A stretch of DNA of 64,000 nucleotides from positions 67,872-131,871 of the forward strand of contig JADJTX010000016.1 in the NCBI GenBank assembly GCA_016710985.1. The letters run 5' to 3'. The translations under genes were made by a program, and so were the position numbers. Of the stretch, positions 37,087-46,409 are shown one piece after another. The first letter of the stretch is position 1; the number at the start of each line of letters is the position of its first letter. Under the pieces are notes generated by a model. The model made no database searches and was not told the origin of the DNA. It saw only the letters and a program-made list of their open reading frames with translations. Origin of the DNA: Ignavibacteria bacterium (lineage in GTDB: Bacteria > Bacteroidota > Ignavibacteria > Tepidaquicellales > Tepidaquicellaceae).

Positions 37087-38226
37087 ATGAAATTTGCAAC
37101 CAAACAGATCCACGCCGGACAGCATCCTGAGGAAACTACCGGCGCAGTAATAACTCCGATCTTCCAGACATCAACATATTCAAATGAAAAGCTCGGTGAA
37201 TCAAAAGGATATGATTACGGAAGAACCATCAACCCGACACGGGTTGCTCTGGAAAATAATTTAGCAGCTCTTGAAAACGGGAAGTACGGTTTTTGTTTTT
37301 CATCCGGGATGGCAGCAATACAGGCGATCATAACTTTATTCAAGCCGGGTGATCATATTATCTGTACAAATAATGTCTACGGCGGAACATACAGATTATT
37401 TGAACTGATTATAAAAAATTACGGACTGGAATTTTCATACATTGATACATCTGATTTAGAAGAGCTTAAAAAATCCATTAAGCCAAATACAAAATTCATT
37501 TATGTTGAAACCCCTACCAATCCGATGCTCAACATTACCGATATGAAAAAATTATCCGAACTTGCTAAATCCAAAAATATTCTGACATGTGTTGATAATA
37601 CTTTTATGAGTCCGTATTTTCAGAATCCTCTTGACTTCGGGATCGATATTGTGAATCACAGCTCTACTAAATATATTAACGGACACAGTGATGTGATCGG
37701 AGGATGCTTAGTCACAAATGATGAAAAAATTGCCGAGAGAATAAAATTTTTGCAAAACTCAATCGGCGCTGTACCTTCGCCATTTGACTGCTGGCTTATA
37801 CTGCGCTCTACCAAAACACTTGCTCAAAGAATGAAAGCTCACAATGAAAATGCTATGGCTATTTGTGAAGTATTATCTAACGAGAAGAAAATTCAAAAAC
37901 TGTTTTATCCCGGTTTGGAGACTCATCCTCAGTATGAACTTGCAAAATCACAGATGAGAGGTTTCGGTGGAATTATATCTCTCGAGCTTGGTTCTTTTGA
38001 CAGAGCAGTTAATTTCTGCAATGCCCTGAAATTATTTCAAATCGCTGAATCTCTCGGAGGGGTAGAATCACTGGTATGTCATCCTGTTTCAATGACTCAC
38101 GGAGTCGTTCCTAAGAATATAAGAGAAGAGATCGGATTGACAGACGGGCTTGTAAGATTGTCTGTAGGTATCGAGGACAAAGATGACCTGATTGAAGATA
38201 TTAAAAATGCATTAAAAGTACTTTAA
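37087..38226 (+). CDS. Cystathionine gamma-lyase/gamma-synthase family PLP enzyme
   Basis: A 379-residue fold-type I enzyme of the Cys/Met metabolism family. It shows SSGMAAIQAI, the YVETPTNPMLNITD segment, and the PLP lysine in NHSSTKYINGHSDVIGG near residue 198. Gamma-lyase (cystathionine to cysteine) and gamma-synthase (the reverse pathway) look alike in sequence; its place 70 bases after cystathionine beta-synthase favours gamma-lyase and cysteine synthesis from methionine. Confidence 0.9.
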   Translation: MKFATKQIHAGQHPEETTGAVITPIFQTSTYSNEKLGESKGYDYGRTINPTRVALENNLAALENGKYGFCFSSGMAAIQAIITLFKPGDHIICTNNVYGGTYRLFELIIKNYGLEFSYIDTSDLEELKKSIKPNTKFIYVETPTNPMLNITDMKKLSELAKSKNILTCVDNTFMSPYFQNPLDFGIDIVNHSSTKYINGHSDVIGGCLVTNDEKIAERIKFLQNSIGAVPSPFDCWLILRSTKTLAQRMKAHNENAMAICEVLSNEKKIQKLFYPGLETHPQYELAKSQMRGFGGIISLELGSFDRAVNFCNALKLFQIAESLGGVESLVCHPVSMTHGVVPKNIREEIGLTDGLVRLSVGIEDKDDLIEDIKNALKVL

Positions 38227-38353
38227 CTTTAATTCAAAGCAGACAGTAATAAAAAGTAACTAATAAGCAGATAAACTGGTTTAAAAGGACTATTAAATTA
38301 GGTTATATTTTAAAAACATTTTTTGAATAAAATAACGAGGGAAAAAATTTACT

Positions 38354-39988
38354 ATGAAAACATTAATAATAATTATCTTAACCATCCTGGCTTTTTCAAA
38401 CTCTAAATCCCAGTTAAATGAACAATGGATAATGTCATATAACGGTCCGGGTAACTTTGCTGATGTTGCTGTTTCAGTAAAAGTGGATGATTTAAAAAAT
38501 GTATATGTAGCTGGATCAAGCATCGGAAGCGGAACTCAGGCTGATTTTGCAACGATAAAATACAATAATGCCGGATCTCAGCAATGGGTTGCAAGATATA
38601 ACGGAACCGGAAATGGTGTGGATATTGTGAGCGAAATGACAACTGACAATCAGGGAAACGTATATGTGACCGGAGTTACATTAACAGCTGCTGCTTCAAA
38701 TGACTACGCAACCGTTAAATATAATTCTAACGGAGTTCAGCAATGGGTTGCTTTATATAACGGATTGGGTGGTGGTATTGATAATTCAAAGGCAATTGTT
38801 ACAGATAATTCAGGAAATGTTTATGTAACCGGTTTCAGTTATGGCGGACCTGCCACATCTTATGATTATGCCACTATCAAGTATAACTCATCCGGGGTTC
38901 AGCAGTGGGCGGTCAGATATAATGGACCCGGTAATAACAGTGATGAAGCCAAATCTATAACAATTGATGCAAATCAGAATGTTTATGTGACCGGTCAGAC
39001 AATGGGAATTGGTACTGCATCTGATTTTACCACAGTAAAATATAATTCTTCCGGAGTTCTTCAATGGGAGGTAAGATATAACGGTCCGGGTAATGGTATT
39101 GATATTGCGCATTGTGTTAGAGTTGATGTAAATGAAAATGTATATGTCACTGGCTATAGTCGTGGCAGCGGTAACTATGATTATGCCACATTAAAATATG
39201 ATCAGGCAGGAAATGAATTGTGGGTTTCAAGATACAATGGAGTAGTAAATGCTAATGATATTCCAACAGGTATGGCTTTAGATAATTCAGGAAATGTTTA
39301 TATAACGGGAGTCACAAATAATGACGGAGGCGGAACGTTGTCAAACTATGCAACAATAAAATATGACTCATCAGGTGCTTCACAGTGGACAGCTATTTAT
39401 AATGGACCTTCTAACAATAATGATTCTGCCACTTCAATTATACTTGATGATTCAGGAAAAGTATATGTAACAGGCAAAAGTACCGGTGTAAGTTCTTCCC
39501 AGGATTTTGCAACCATTCAATACAGTTCTGACGGTATTCAAAACTATTTTGCCAGATATAATGGAAGCAATAACCTTCGGGATGTCCCTAATGACATTTG
39601 CGTTGATAATTATGGGAATACATATATTACCGGATCTGTAAACGGAAGCGGGTCTACTGAAGATTTTGGTACAATAAAGTATGGTTTAATCTCAGGAATA
39701 TCTACCGTAAGCAGCAGCATTCCTGATGATTTTAATCTGGAACAAAATTATCCTAATCCGTTTAATCCATCTACCAATATTAAATATTCTGTTCCTGTTA
39801 AAGGATTTGTCACACTGATAATTTATGACATTAAAGGAAATGAAGTCGGAAGATTAGTAAATGAAAATCAAAATCCCGGAACATATTCTGCATTATGGGA
39901 CGCAGCAAATCTATCAAGCGGAATTTACTACTATACTTTAGATGGCGGAAATTTTAGAGATACTAAGAAAATGATTTTAGTTAAATAA
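38354..39988 (+). CDS. T9SS cargo protein with SBBP repeats
   Basis: A 544-residue secreted protein. After a signal peptide (residues 1-19) about eight tandem repeats of ~50 residues follow, each with a TIKYNSSGVQQWVARYNGPGN-type end and a GNVYVTG core, matching SBBP beta-propeller repeats. The C-terminal ~80 residues are a T9SS sorting domain (NYPNPFNPSTNIKYS to TKKMILVK). It is probably a surface or released propeller; the ligand is unknown. An AGGG-type binding site lies upstream of the ATG. It is preceded by 127 bases without other features. Confidence 0.88.
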   Translation: MKTLIIIILTILAFSNSKSQLNEQWIMSYNGPGNFADVAVSVKVDDLKNVYVAGSSIGSGTQADFATIKYNNAGSQQWVARYNGTGNGVDIVSEMTTDNQGNVYVTGVTLTAAASNDYATVKYNSNGVQQWVALYNGLGGGIDNSKAIVTDNSGNVYVTGFSYGGPATSYDYATIKYNSSGVQQWAVRYNGPGNNSDEAKSITIDANQNVYVTGQTMGIGTASDFTTVKYNSSGVLQWEVRYNGPGNGIDIAHCVRVDVNENVYVTGYSRGSGNYDYATLKYDQAGNELWVSRYNGVVNANDIPTGMALDNSGNVYITGVTNNDGGGTLSNYATIKYDSSGASQWTAIYNGPSNNNDSATSIILDDSGKVYVTGKSTGVSSSQDFATIQYSSDGIQNYFARYNGSNNLRDVPNDICVDNYGNTYITGSVNGSGSTEDFGTIKYGLISGISTVSSSIPDDFNLEQNYPNPFNPSTNIKYSVPVKGFVTLIIYDIKGNEVGRLVNENQNPGTYSALWDAANLSSGIYYYTLDGGNFRDTKKMILVK

Positions 39989-40044
39989 ATATTTGAACCT
40001 TAAACTCAATATTTTTTCAACTCTAAAAGTTTTAAGGAATACTC

Positions 40045-40917
40045 ATTATCAAATCTAATATTCAAATAAAGCTGACAGTATGGCTGGTTGTACCGTTCTT
40101 ATTATTATTTTTTGCTGATGGTTATTCCCAGTACAGACATAAAACCGTTAATGATACGACGAAATACAGTGAAAAAAATCTTGATGTAAAAGTATTCCGC
40201 AATTTCAATAACATTAACAGTAAATTTGTTCATTCACTTGTTAATATTACAAATGAATCTTTAGCACCGGTTTCAATTGCTCTCCCTCTGGGTATTTATA
40301 TCTCATCTCAAATAGATGATAACTATTATGACCAAAGCTCAGCCGTATTACTTGCTCTTTCTGAAATTACAAACGGAATAGTAACATTAGGAATTAAACT
40401 TGCTGTTAAAAGAGACAGACCGTTCAGGACTCTGAACAACGTATATATCTCTGATACAATGTCAGTAAAAGGTTCATATTCATTCCCTTCCGGGCATGCA
40501 TCCGGATCATTCGTTATTGCTACTTCATTAACTTTGAGATACCCGGATAACCCGTGGATAATTGCAGGATCGTTCACTTATGCGACATTGGTATCACTTG
40601 GCAGAATGTACTGGGGGGTTCATTATCCTTCGGATGTTTTGGTAGGGTCATTAATTGGAGCCGGTAGCGCTGCGCTGATATATTCTCTGAGAGTCCCAAT
40701 CATTAAAGCAAAAAATGATTTGTTCAATCAGAGTGAAAGAAACGATAATCTTAGCACAGGAAAAATAAATGCTCCTGTTTTCCTTATTTCACTTGCTGCG
40801 TCAGACTTTCTGAATTTCTATTTTACAAAATCCAAAAGTACAATCCTGAAAAAATCAAAGATCAATTTTTCTTCCTCTTCAAAAATGAATACTTTCAACT
40901 ATTCTTATAGCTTTTAA
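40045..40917 (+). CDS. PAP2-family phosphatase with probable AUU start
   Basis: The coding frame runs unbroken from a stop at 40033 to 40917 and contains no ATG, GTG or TTG before the conserved domain. The ATT at 40045 has AAGGA six bases upstream and gives a 290-residue protein with a signal or first membrane segment (KLTVWLVVPFLLLFFADGYSQ). The PAP2 motifs are complete: KLAVKRDRP, PSGHASG, and GRMYWGVHYPSD. It likely dephosphorylates a lipid phosphate such as undecaprenyl pyrophosphate or phosphatidate at the periplasmic face. An internal ATG at 40459 would lose motif 1. Confidence 0.8.
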   Translation: MIKSNIQIKLTVWLVVPFLLLFFADGYSQYRHKTVNDTTKYSEKNLDVKVFRNFNNINSKFVHSLVNITNESLAPVSIALPLGIYISSQIDDNYYDQSSAVLLALSEITNGIVTLGIKLAVKRDRPFRTLNNVYISDTMSVKGSYSFPSGHASGSFVIATSLTLRYPDNPWIIAGSFTYATLVSLGRMYWGVHYPSDVLVGSLIGAGSAALIYSLRVPIIKAKNDLFNQSERNDNLSTGKINAPVFLISLAASDFLNFYFTKSKSTILKKSKINFSSSSKMNTFNYSYSF

Positions 40918-40926
40918 TATTCTGTT

Positions 40927-41658
40927 TTATTTGCCCCTGGAATTTCCCCAGGCAAGAATGTGTATCCGGTCAGTGTAATTAAAATTCAATTTCTTGCAGC
41001 ATTCTATAGTCTGAAGCCGGTTTTTGTTCAGGTCTTCTTTTGTTATACCTTCAGGCATCAGGTAAATATCCTTTCTATCAATTCCCACCTTATGCTGAAG
41101 ATCTAAAATTTCAGCGATATCATTCTCGTCTGTAAAAACAAACTTCCACTGAATGTCAATCTCGTTATTCAGTTTTAACGAATTATATTTTTTGAATACC
41201 TCTAAATTGATCCTGCTTTTCTGATGCATCTTTACGTATTCTGTATTGAAAGGTACCGATGAATTTAATTTGGGACTGATACTCATAAGGTCAGCATATT
41301 TGACAAAATCCCCGAAGTTCGTTCCGTTTGTTTCAATTGTAATTATAATGTTATTGCTGATCTCCTTTAAATATCTGCACAGCATCTCTAATTCATCCGG
41401 ATACATAGTCGGTTCACCTCCGGTAATTACTATATCCCCGCTGTTTATTTTTCTGTATTCATCGAGTATAAAATCAATTTCAACATCACCCATGTTCTTT
41501 TCATCATCCGGAAACCAGCTTGTATATGAAGTGTCACAAAGATTACCGTCGGAAAACTTACATCTAAGATTACAATGATTGGTTCGTATAAAAAATGAAG
41601 GAGAACCTGTTCTTTTACCTTCGCCCTGTATTGAATAAAATATTTCTGAAATCTTCAC
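40927..41658 (-). CDS. queE: QueE-like radical SAM protein (7-carboxy-7-deazaguanine synthase)
   Basis: A 243-residue protein with the QueE start MKISEIFYSIQGEGKRTGSPSFFIR, the VITGGEPTMYP segment and ETNGT, all typical of QueE, which rearranges carboxy-tetrahydropterin to CDG in the queuosine pathway. The cluster-binding stretch is CNLRCKFSDGNLCDTSYTSW, so the third cysteine is seven residues after the second, not two as in the standard motif. No other queuosine genes are adjacent. The QueE call is probable; a related enzyme is possible. Confidence 0.8.
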   Translation of the reverse strand: MKISEIFYSIQGEGKRTGSPSFFIRTNHCNLRCKFSDGNLCDTSYTSWFPDDEKNMGDVEIDFILDEYRKINSGDIVITGGEPTMYPDELEMLCRYLKEISNNIIITIETNGTNFGDFVKYADLMSISPKLNSSVPFNTEYVKMHQKSRINLEVFKKYNSLKLNNEIDIQWKFVFTDENDIAEILDLQHKVGIDRKDIYLMPEGITKEDLNKNRLQTIECCKKLNFNYTDRIHILAWGNSRGK

Positions 41659-41663
41659 TGTGT

Positions 41664-42491
41664 TTATTGTTTCGATCTCAAAGGACCTGCTAATCCTGAA
41701 TAATCACTTAGATCCGCATCTATTGAGCCGATGACAACTTTTGTTTTTACTTTCACCGGCATTTTTCTGTCATCATCTGTCATCCAGACCACAATGGAAC
41801 CTTCACTTTTAAACAATCCGCCTTCCTGCACAAGCGGTTCAACTTTTACACACCTGAACTCACCTGCCGGTACTTCTATGGTTTCTTTACCAAGATATTT
41901 TACCTGAAGAGGATATGTTTTGTCTTTATAAAAATTCTGAACTGTAGTAATATCACCTACTTTCATACTGCTGTAATCGAATGTTCTGTAATAATAAAAC
42001 GCACTCATTGCATCCTGAGTATATTCAGGAATGTCAAACTCACCTTCGAATTTCTTAGGATCTTTTTCACCTGTGTAAGTTTTAGCCTTATGGTTTTCCT
42101 GATCAAATATGGCTTCAAAGTCTCTCTGATAATTTCCCTCTTTTATGTGCTGTTCGAATCTCCATGGGAACAATCCTTCCACATCTACATAAGTCCTGTA
42201 AAAATCTTTCACCTTATAAACCCAGTCAAAGCTTGAGGTTGAATTCACAGTGAATCTTATGTCGTAACATTTTCTTCCGTTCATTGTCTGAAATACCGGA
42301 TCAATTTCCATTACTGCTTCACCTGCCGTCACGAAACCGTAATTTATTTCGAATGTCAGCTTTTCCCCGGGCTTAAAGGCATTCTGCTCTATTTTTCGGA
42401 ATTCAGTCTTGGTATCTGATGAATTTTGTGAAAAGGTAAACTGAAAGGAAATTAAAATTAAAAGTATTGCTAAGACTATTTTGTTTTTCAT
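41664..42491 (-). CDS. DUF3108 periplasmic protein
   Basis: From the ATG at 42491 (MKNKIVLAILLILISFQF) the protein of about 275 residues has a signal peptide and a DUF3108 domain, seen in LTFEINYGFVTAGEAVMEI, VKDFYRTYVDVEGLFPWRF and EVPAGEFRCVKVEP. An upstream ATG at 42542 would add a non-signal stretch, so I prefer the later start. DUF3108 proteins are exported and of unknown function, often found with cell envelope genes; the next gene upstream is a glycosyltransferase. Confidence 0.85.
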   Translation of the reverse strand: MKNKIVLAILLILISFQFTFSQNSSDTKTEFRKIEQNAFKPGEKLTFEINYGFVTAGEAVMEIDPVFQTMNGRKCYDIRFTVNSTSSFDWVYKVKDFYRTYVDVEGLFPWRFEQHIKEGNYQRDFEAIFDQENHKAKTYTGEKDPKKFEGEFDIPEYTQDAMSAFYYYRTFDYSSMKVGDITTVQNFYKDKTYPLQVKYLGKETIEVPAGEFRCVKVEPLVQEGGLFKSEGSIVVWMTDDDRKMPVKVKTKVVIGSIDADLSDYSGLAGPLRSKQ

Positions 42492-42552
42492 AAAGGTTTG
42501 ATTTTTTAAATGTACTGTTACTACTGAATTTAACGGGAACAAGTTCCCTGAT

Positions 42553-43557
42553 TTATTTTAATATATTTTTAGCAGCTTTATTGATCTCTTCAACATTTAT
42601 ACTGTTCATGTCACCGGTTTCTAAATCAGGTTTTATTACAGTTACATGATCACCCGGCGGTTTCCAGCGTATGTCGCTCATTGGAGCTTCATTCGGGAAA
42701 AAACAGATTATATTTTTATTTAATGCTCCCGCAATATGCATTGGTCCTGTAGAGTTGGAAATAAAAAGTTTTGAGTTATCAATTAATATCATCAATTCTC
42801 TTAAATTCAACTTTCCTGCTGTGTTTATTACACTGTTTCTGCTGATGTCAGCGGCACTTTCTAAAATATTATCTGCAAGAATTTTTTCATTATCAAGACC
42901 TGTCATTATGATTTTAAATCCGGGATAATCTTTTAAAAAAACATTTATGAATCCGGTTAATTTTCCTGCCGGCAGGTCTTTTGCCGATCCTCCGCTTCCC
43001 GGATGAATAATAATAAAATTATCTTTTAAACTAAATTTAAATTCTTTTAATTTGTTTTCTAAATTATTTCTTTCATCAGCCGGATACCTGAAATGAAATT
43101 CCTTGACCTGCCTGACCTCACTGAAAAAAGATCTTAAAAGATTCAGATTGTATTCTGATTCATGCTTTACCGACGTCTTCCTGTGCTCATACACCTTGTA
43201 ATTGTATAAAAATGAATACCACCTGTAGCCTGTTCCGATCCTGTATTTAATGCCAAGAAGAAAAAAAATCAAAGCAATGTCGAACTTTGGTTTCACATTA
43301 ATTACGAGATCCGGTTTTTTTTTCTTAAAAAATTTGTATTTCCCGGAAAAAGTATTAATGTCTTCTTCAAATATAAGTTCATCGATTCCTTCATAATCAT
43401 AAAGCAATTCCCTGAGGTTTTTCTTTAAAAGAAAAAAAATCTTTGCATCTTTGAAAACTTTTTTTGTTTCCGTCACCAAAGGAAGTGTCAGAACCACATC
43501 TCCAAGCCTGTCAGTCCTGGTAATTAAAATATTTTTTACTTCGCTTTTTTTGATCAA
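42553..43557 (-). CDS. Glycosyltransferase family 9 (heptosyltransferase type)
   Basis: A 334-residue GT-B fold enzyme of the ADP-heptose:LPS heptosyltransferase family. The N-terminal ITRTDRLGDVVLTLPLV and the C-terminal donor region IIHPGSGGSAKDLP and FISNSTGPMHIAGAL are diagnostic. It probably adds a sugar to lipopolysaccharide core on the cytoplasmic face. It is 12 bases from the LON-domain gene, in the minus-strand run 40927-44217. Confidence 0.92.
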   Translation of the reverse strand: MIKKSEVKNILITRTDRLGDVVLTLPLVTETKKVFKDAKIFFLLKKNLRELLYDYEGIDELIFEEDINTFSGKYKFFKKKKPDLVINVKPKFDIALIFFLLGIKYRIGTGYRWYSFLYNYKVYEHRKTSVKHESEYNLNLLRSFFSEVRQVKEFHFRYPADERNNLENKLKEFKFSLKDNFIIIHPGSGGSAKDLPAGKLTGFINVFLKDYPGFKIIMTGLDNEKILADNILESAADISRNSVINTAGKLNLRELMILIDNSKLFISNSTGPMHIAGALNKNIICFFPNEAPMSDIRWKPPGDHVTVIKPDLETGDMNSINVEEINKAAKNILK

Positions 43558-43569
43558 TTTTCTTTACGC

Positions 43570-44217
43570 TTACTGCTGTATATAACCGTCACTTTTAATA
43601 ATGTTATTAATTTTATCAGCCTCTTTGATTTTAGGCATGACTTCATCAAAATATTTTAATATTTGATCCAGCCTTTTATTCTCACTGTCAGCCTCAAGCA
43701 AACTTTGCCGCTCCGTTAAATTCAGCCCGCATTTTTCAGCCATTGCAAAGGCTAATGATCTGCTTCCGTCATTCCATCTTGTCTCATTCAGATCTATTTT
43801 CATAACTTTACCCTTATATACAAGCTCCACCAGATCATTATAATGTTTAACTGCTTTTTCCATTCCTGCTTTATCGAAAACGGGATCAATAACATCCTCT
43901 GTGTATTCTATTGTTCCTATATAATAACCATCAATCCCTAATTCATAATTAAGAATCTTATACCTCCTTCGACCTTTAACCGTTATATTCAATTCGCCGG
44001 TCTCAGTGCGGTTTAAAATTTCTTCAACTGAAGCAGTGCATCCGGTCAGGTGAATTTTTTTATCAGCAAAGAAATTGATCCCGAAAATTTTCTCATTAAC
44101 AAGACAATCATTGATCATTTTCTTATATCTTTCTTCAAAAATGTACAACGGCAATTTTGAATAAGGAAATAAAACCACATTCAGCGGAAACAACGCTATT
44201 TCTGTCACATCAGACAT
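43570..44217 (-). CDS. LON substrate-binding domain protein
   Basis: A 215-residue protein that is only the N-terminal (substrate-binding) domain of Lon protease: ALFPLNVVLFPYSKLPLYIFEERYKKMI, then the beta-fold ITVKGRRRYKIL and a helical C-terminus. The ATPase and protease domains are absent, so it is not a protease. Such stand-alone proteins are widespread and have no settled role. Confidence 0.9.
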   Translation of the reverse strand: MSDVTEIALFPLNVVLFPYSKLPLYIFEERYKKMINDCLVNEKIFGINFFADKKIHLTGCTASVEEILNRTETGELNITVKGRRRYKILNYELGIDGYYIGTIEYTEDVIDPVFDKAGMEKAVKHYNDLVELVYKGKVMKIDLNETRWNDGSRSLAFAMAEKCGLNLTERQSLLEADSENKRLDQILKYFDEVMPKIKEADKINNIIKSDGYIQQ

Positions 44218-44232
44218 TTTGAATAAATAACG

Positions 44233-44269
44233 AAAAAAAACCTCCGCAGAAAATACATCCGGCGGAAGT
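44233..44269 (-). terminator. Intrinsic terminator
   Basis: On the minus strand ACTTCCGC and GCGGAGGT pair across a 14-base loop and are followed by eight T. It ends the transcript of the lipoprotein gene at 44292. Confidence 0.85.
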
Positions 44270-44291
44270 TTAAATTTTTATTAAGCTAATT

Positions 44292-44834
44292 TTATTTATA
44301 AGTTATGACAAGTGAACTTATGTTTTTGTCCTTATCGTAACCCAGAACCAACTGAACTTCCTTCTCCTGCTTTTTCCAGTTAATTAATCCGCCTTTATCC
44401 GGAGTTATCAGTTCACCGTCTTCGGAAACAACATAACCGTTTTGCTTCATTTCTTCTTTGTAAAAGTTAATGATATCCTGAACTTTCTCATTAGATTCAA
44501 ATGTAACCATTGTCCCTTCTGAAGATGTCAGTGATCCTATTACTTTTGCATTCTTTGGCTGAGGGACATCCGCAGGAAAGTTTGCAGGCATACCCGGAGT
44601 CATTCCGAGTTCATTGGATTTATTAGCATCTTCCACTGCTGGATCGGAATTAGGATTTGCTGCTTCTTTTTCCTTTAGGTCGGAATCTTTTGAATCTCCG
44701 GCAGGATCTTTTGACTCTTTCTTGTTATCCTGCATTGAGGTCTCTTTTTTTTCCTCCGGTGACTTTTCTTTATCTCCGCACCCGGTAAATGAAATTGCAA
44801 AAACAAAAATGAAAAGTAAAATTATTTCTTTCAT
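44292..44834 (-). CDS. Putative lipoprotein with charged linker
   Basis: A 180-residue protein with a signal peptide and lipobox ending FTGC near residue 19. A K/E/D/S-rich linker (residues 20-75) leads to a small domain with FPADVPQPKNAKVIGSL and IINFYKEEMKQNGYVV, a pattern seen in envelope lipoproteins whose function is unknown. It has its own terminator, and lies 43 bases after another lipoprotein gene on the same strand. Confidence 0.7.
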   Translation of the reverse strand: MKEIILLFIFVFAISFTGCGDKEKSPEEKKETSMQDNKKESKDPAGDSKDSDLKEKEAANPNSDPAVEDANKSNELGMTPGMPANFPADVPQPKNAKVIGSLTSSEGTMVTFESNEKVQDIINFYKEEMKQNGYVVSEDGELITPDKGGLINWKKQEKEVQLVLGYDKDKNISSLVITYK

Positions 44835-44877
44835 TAATTTTATTAATTTATTTTAAAATGAATTTAGTTGTGACAAA

Positions 44878-45420
44878 TTATTGCTTCAAATGTACCGGAA
44901 ATCCAGCTCTTACTGTCATCCTTATAGCAAATAGCAATTTTCCTTTTACTGATTTTTCATCCATACTTGTAATTACTAAAGCGCAATTCCATGGCATGGA
45001 TGAATTACTGCTCTGACTTTCTTCCTTTGTATTATAGTATGCCACATAACCGTCAAGATTCTGTTCAAAACTTGCTTTCAGCAATTCTCCTGTTTTTATT
45101 TCACCTGCTTTGTGAATCAGATGAAATGAATTATCGCTCTCTATGAATCCGCAGTTATTTTTGGGTTTTACATCCCCAAAGTTCAGAACATTATCACCGC
45201 TTCCTCTCCATTCTTCAAAGTTTATGTAATCAAGCCTGATCTCTTTTCCTTTTATAAAGCCCTTAACAGGTGTGTCAGGAATGTCTGATATTTTTAATTC
45301 TGATTTCCAAGAAAAATCTCTGCCCGTTTGGCTTTCCGGATTTTGCTTGTCTTTATTGTTACAGGAAAAAAAAATGAAAATTAAAAAAACCCAGATTACT
45401 TTTGAAAATGTTATTCTCAC
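44878..45420 (-). CDS. Putative lipoprotein of unknown function
   Basis: A 180-residue protein with a short signal and a lipobox FFSC near residue 19-20, then a domain with repeated strand motifs (GFIKGKEIRLDYINFEEW, ESDNSFHLIHKAGEI, GYVAYYNTKEES). I do not recognise the family. It ends near IRMTVRAGFPVHLKQ and lies between the next lipoprotein and the superoxide dismutase, all on the minus strand. Confidence 0.65.
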   Translation of the reverse strand: MRITFSKVIWVFLIFIFFSCNNKDKQNPESQTGRDFSWKSELKISDIPDTPVKGFIKGKEIRLDYINFEEWRGSGDNVLNFGDVKPKNNCGFIESDNSFHLIHKAGEIKTGELLKASFEQNLDGYVAYYNTKEESQSSNSSMPWNCALVITSMDEKSVKGKLLFAIRMTVRAGFPVHLKQ

Positions 45421-45496
45421 AAATTCCTCAGTTAATTTTGTTTTGTAAAATATAAAGGTTAAAATAAACCTATCCTTTTGCTAAATTTAAAACAGC

Positions 45497-46273
45497 CTAT
45501 TTTACAAATTTTTTATATCTCTCATTAATTCTTCCCCAGTTCAGATTCTTAAAAAAATTATCAATGTAACCTGCACGTGCCGGACCGTCTTTATGATAAT
45601 ATGCATGCTCAAATACATCACAGCAAATAATTGGAATTCCGCCCCAGATCGCACCGTAATGATGCTCGTCAACCAATACATCGAGAAGTCTCTGGCTGTA
45701 AAGCATGTCATATGTAAGTACAGCCCATCCTGACAGCTTTGCTGAAATTGCTGTAGCCTTAAAATCAGCTTTCCAGTTGTCAATTGAACCGAATTCTTTT
45801 TCGATTGCTGCTACGACCTCAGGACCTTTTGATGTATCTCCGTCTCCGCCTAAAACTTCCCAGTAGACATCATGAAGCAAAGCTCCTGCATGATTCCAGG
45901 TCTGTCGTCTCTTAAGCTCTCCGATCTGGCTGTAATTCCCGTTTGCAGTAGATCTGTCTGCTGTCTCCAGTTCCGCTTCAATTTTATTTAAAAATGTCAC
46001 ATATCCTTTATGATGAGTATTGTAATGCCAGTCTGATGTCTCGGCATCTATTACAATCTTCAGTAATTCTTTTGCTTCTTCATCAGAATATGGTCTTTTG
46101 TTAAATTTCCATTCATATGCCATTTTTTTAATATCTCCTTTTTTATTTTTTAAATTATTTTTTAAATTTTCCGGAAACAAACTTTTATCAATTTTATCAA
46201 TTTTATCAATCGAGAGTAATCCTATCCCCATAAGAGATCCTTTTATAAAATTTCGTCTTGAAGATTTACTCAT
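45497..46273 (-). CDS. sodA: Fe/Mn superoxide dismutase with Tat-like leader and internal start
   Basis: The ~208-residue core from the internal ATG at 46123 (MAYEWKFNKRPY) is a normal iron/manganese superoxide dismutase, with the metal-ligand segments WHYNTHHKGY, TWNHAGALLHD and DVFEHAYYH. The full frame starts at 46273 and adds 50 residues beginning SRRNFIKGSLMGIGLLSI, a twin-arginine signal. Both ATGs have a purine-rich binding site (AGAGGT and AAGGAG). The leader contains a nine-base tandem that encodes IDKIDKIDK (46184-46212). Metal choice cannot be decided. Confidence 0.92.
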   Translation of the reverse strand: MSKSSRRNFIKGSLMGIGLLSIDKIDKIDKSLFPENLKNNLKNKKGDIKKMAYEWKFNKRPYSDEEAKELLKIVIDAETSDWHYNTHHKGYVTFLNKIEAELETADRSTANGNYSQIGELKRRQTWNHAGALLHDVYWEVLGGDGDTSKGPEVVAAIEKEFGSIDNWKADFKATAISAKLSGWAVLTYDMLYSQRLLDVLVDEHHYGAIWGGIPIICCDVFEHAYYHKDGPARAGYIDNFFKNLNWGRINERYKKFVK

Positions 46274-46409
46274 GATTTCATTTACCTCTTATTGAATATC
46301 TGTAGTATTTAGTATAAACCGATTTGTGTTAAGAACATTAAATATTCTCGTGAATAAACTTTGCAGGAAAATATGATTCGCACAATTCCGCTAAAGGATA
46401 AATCATATT

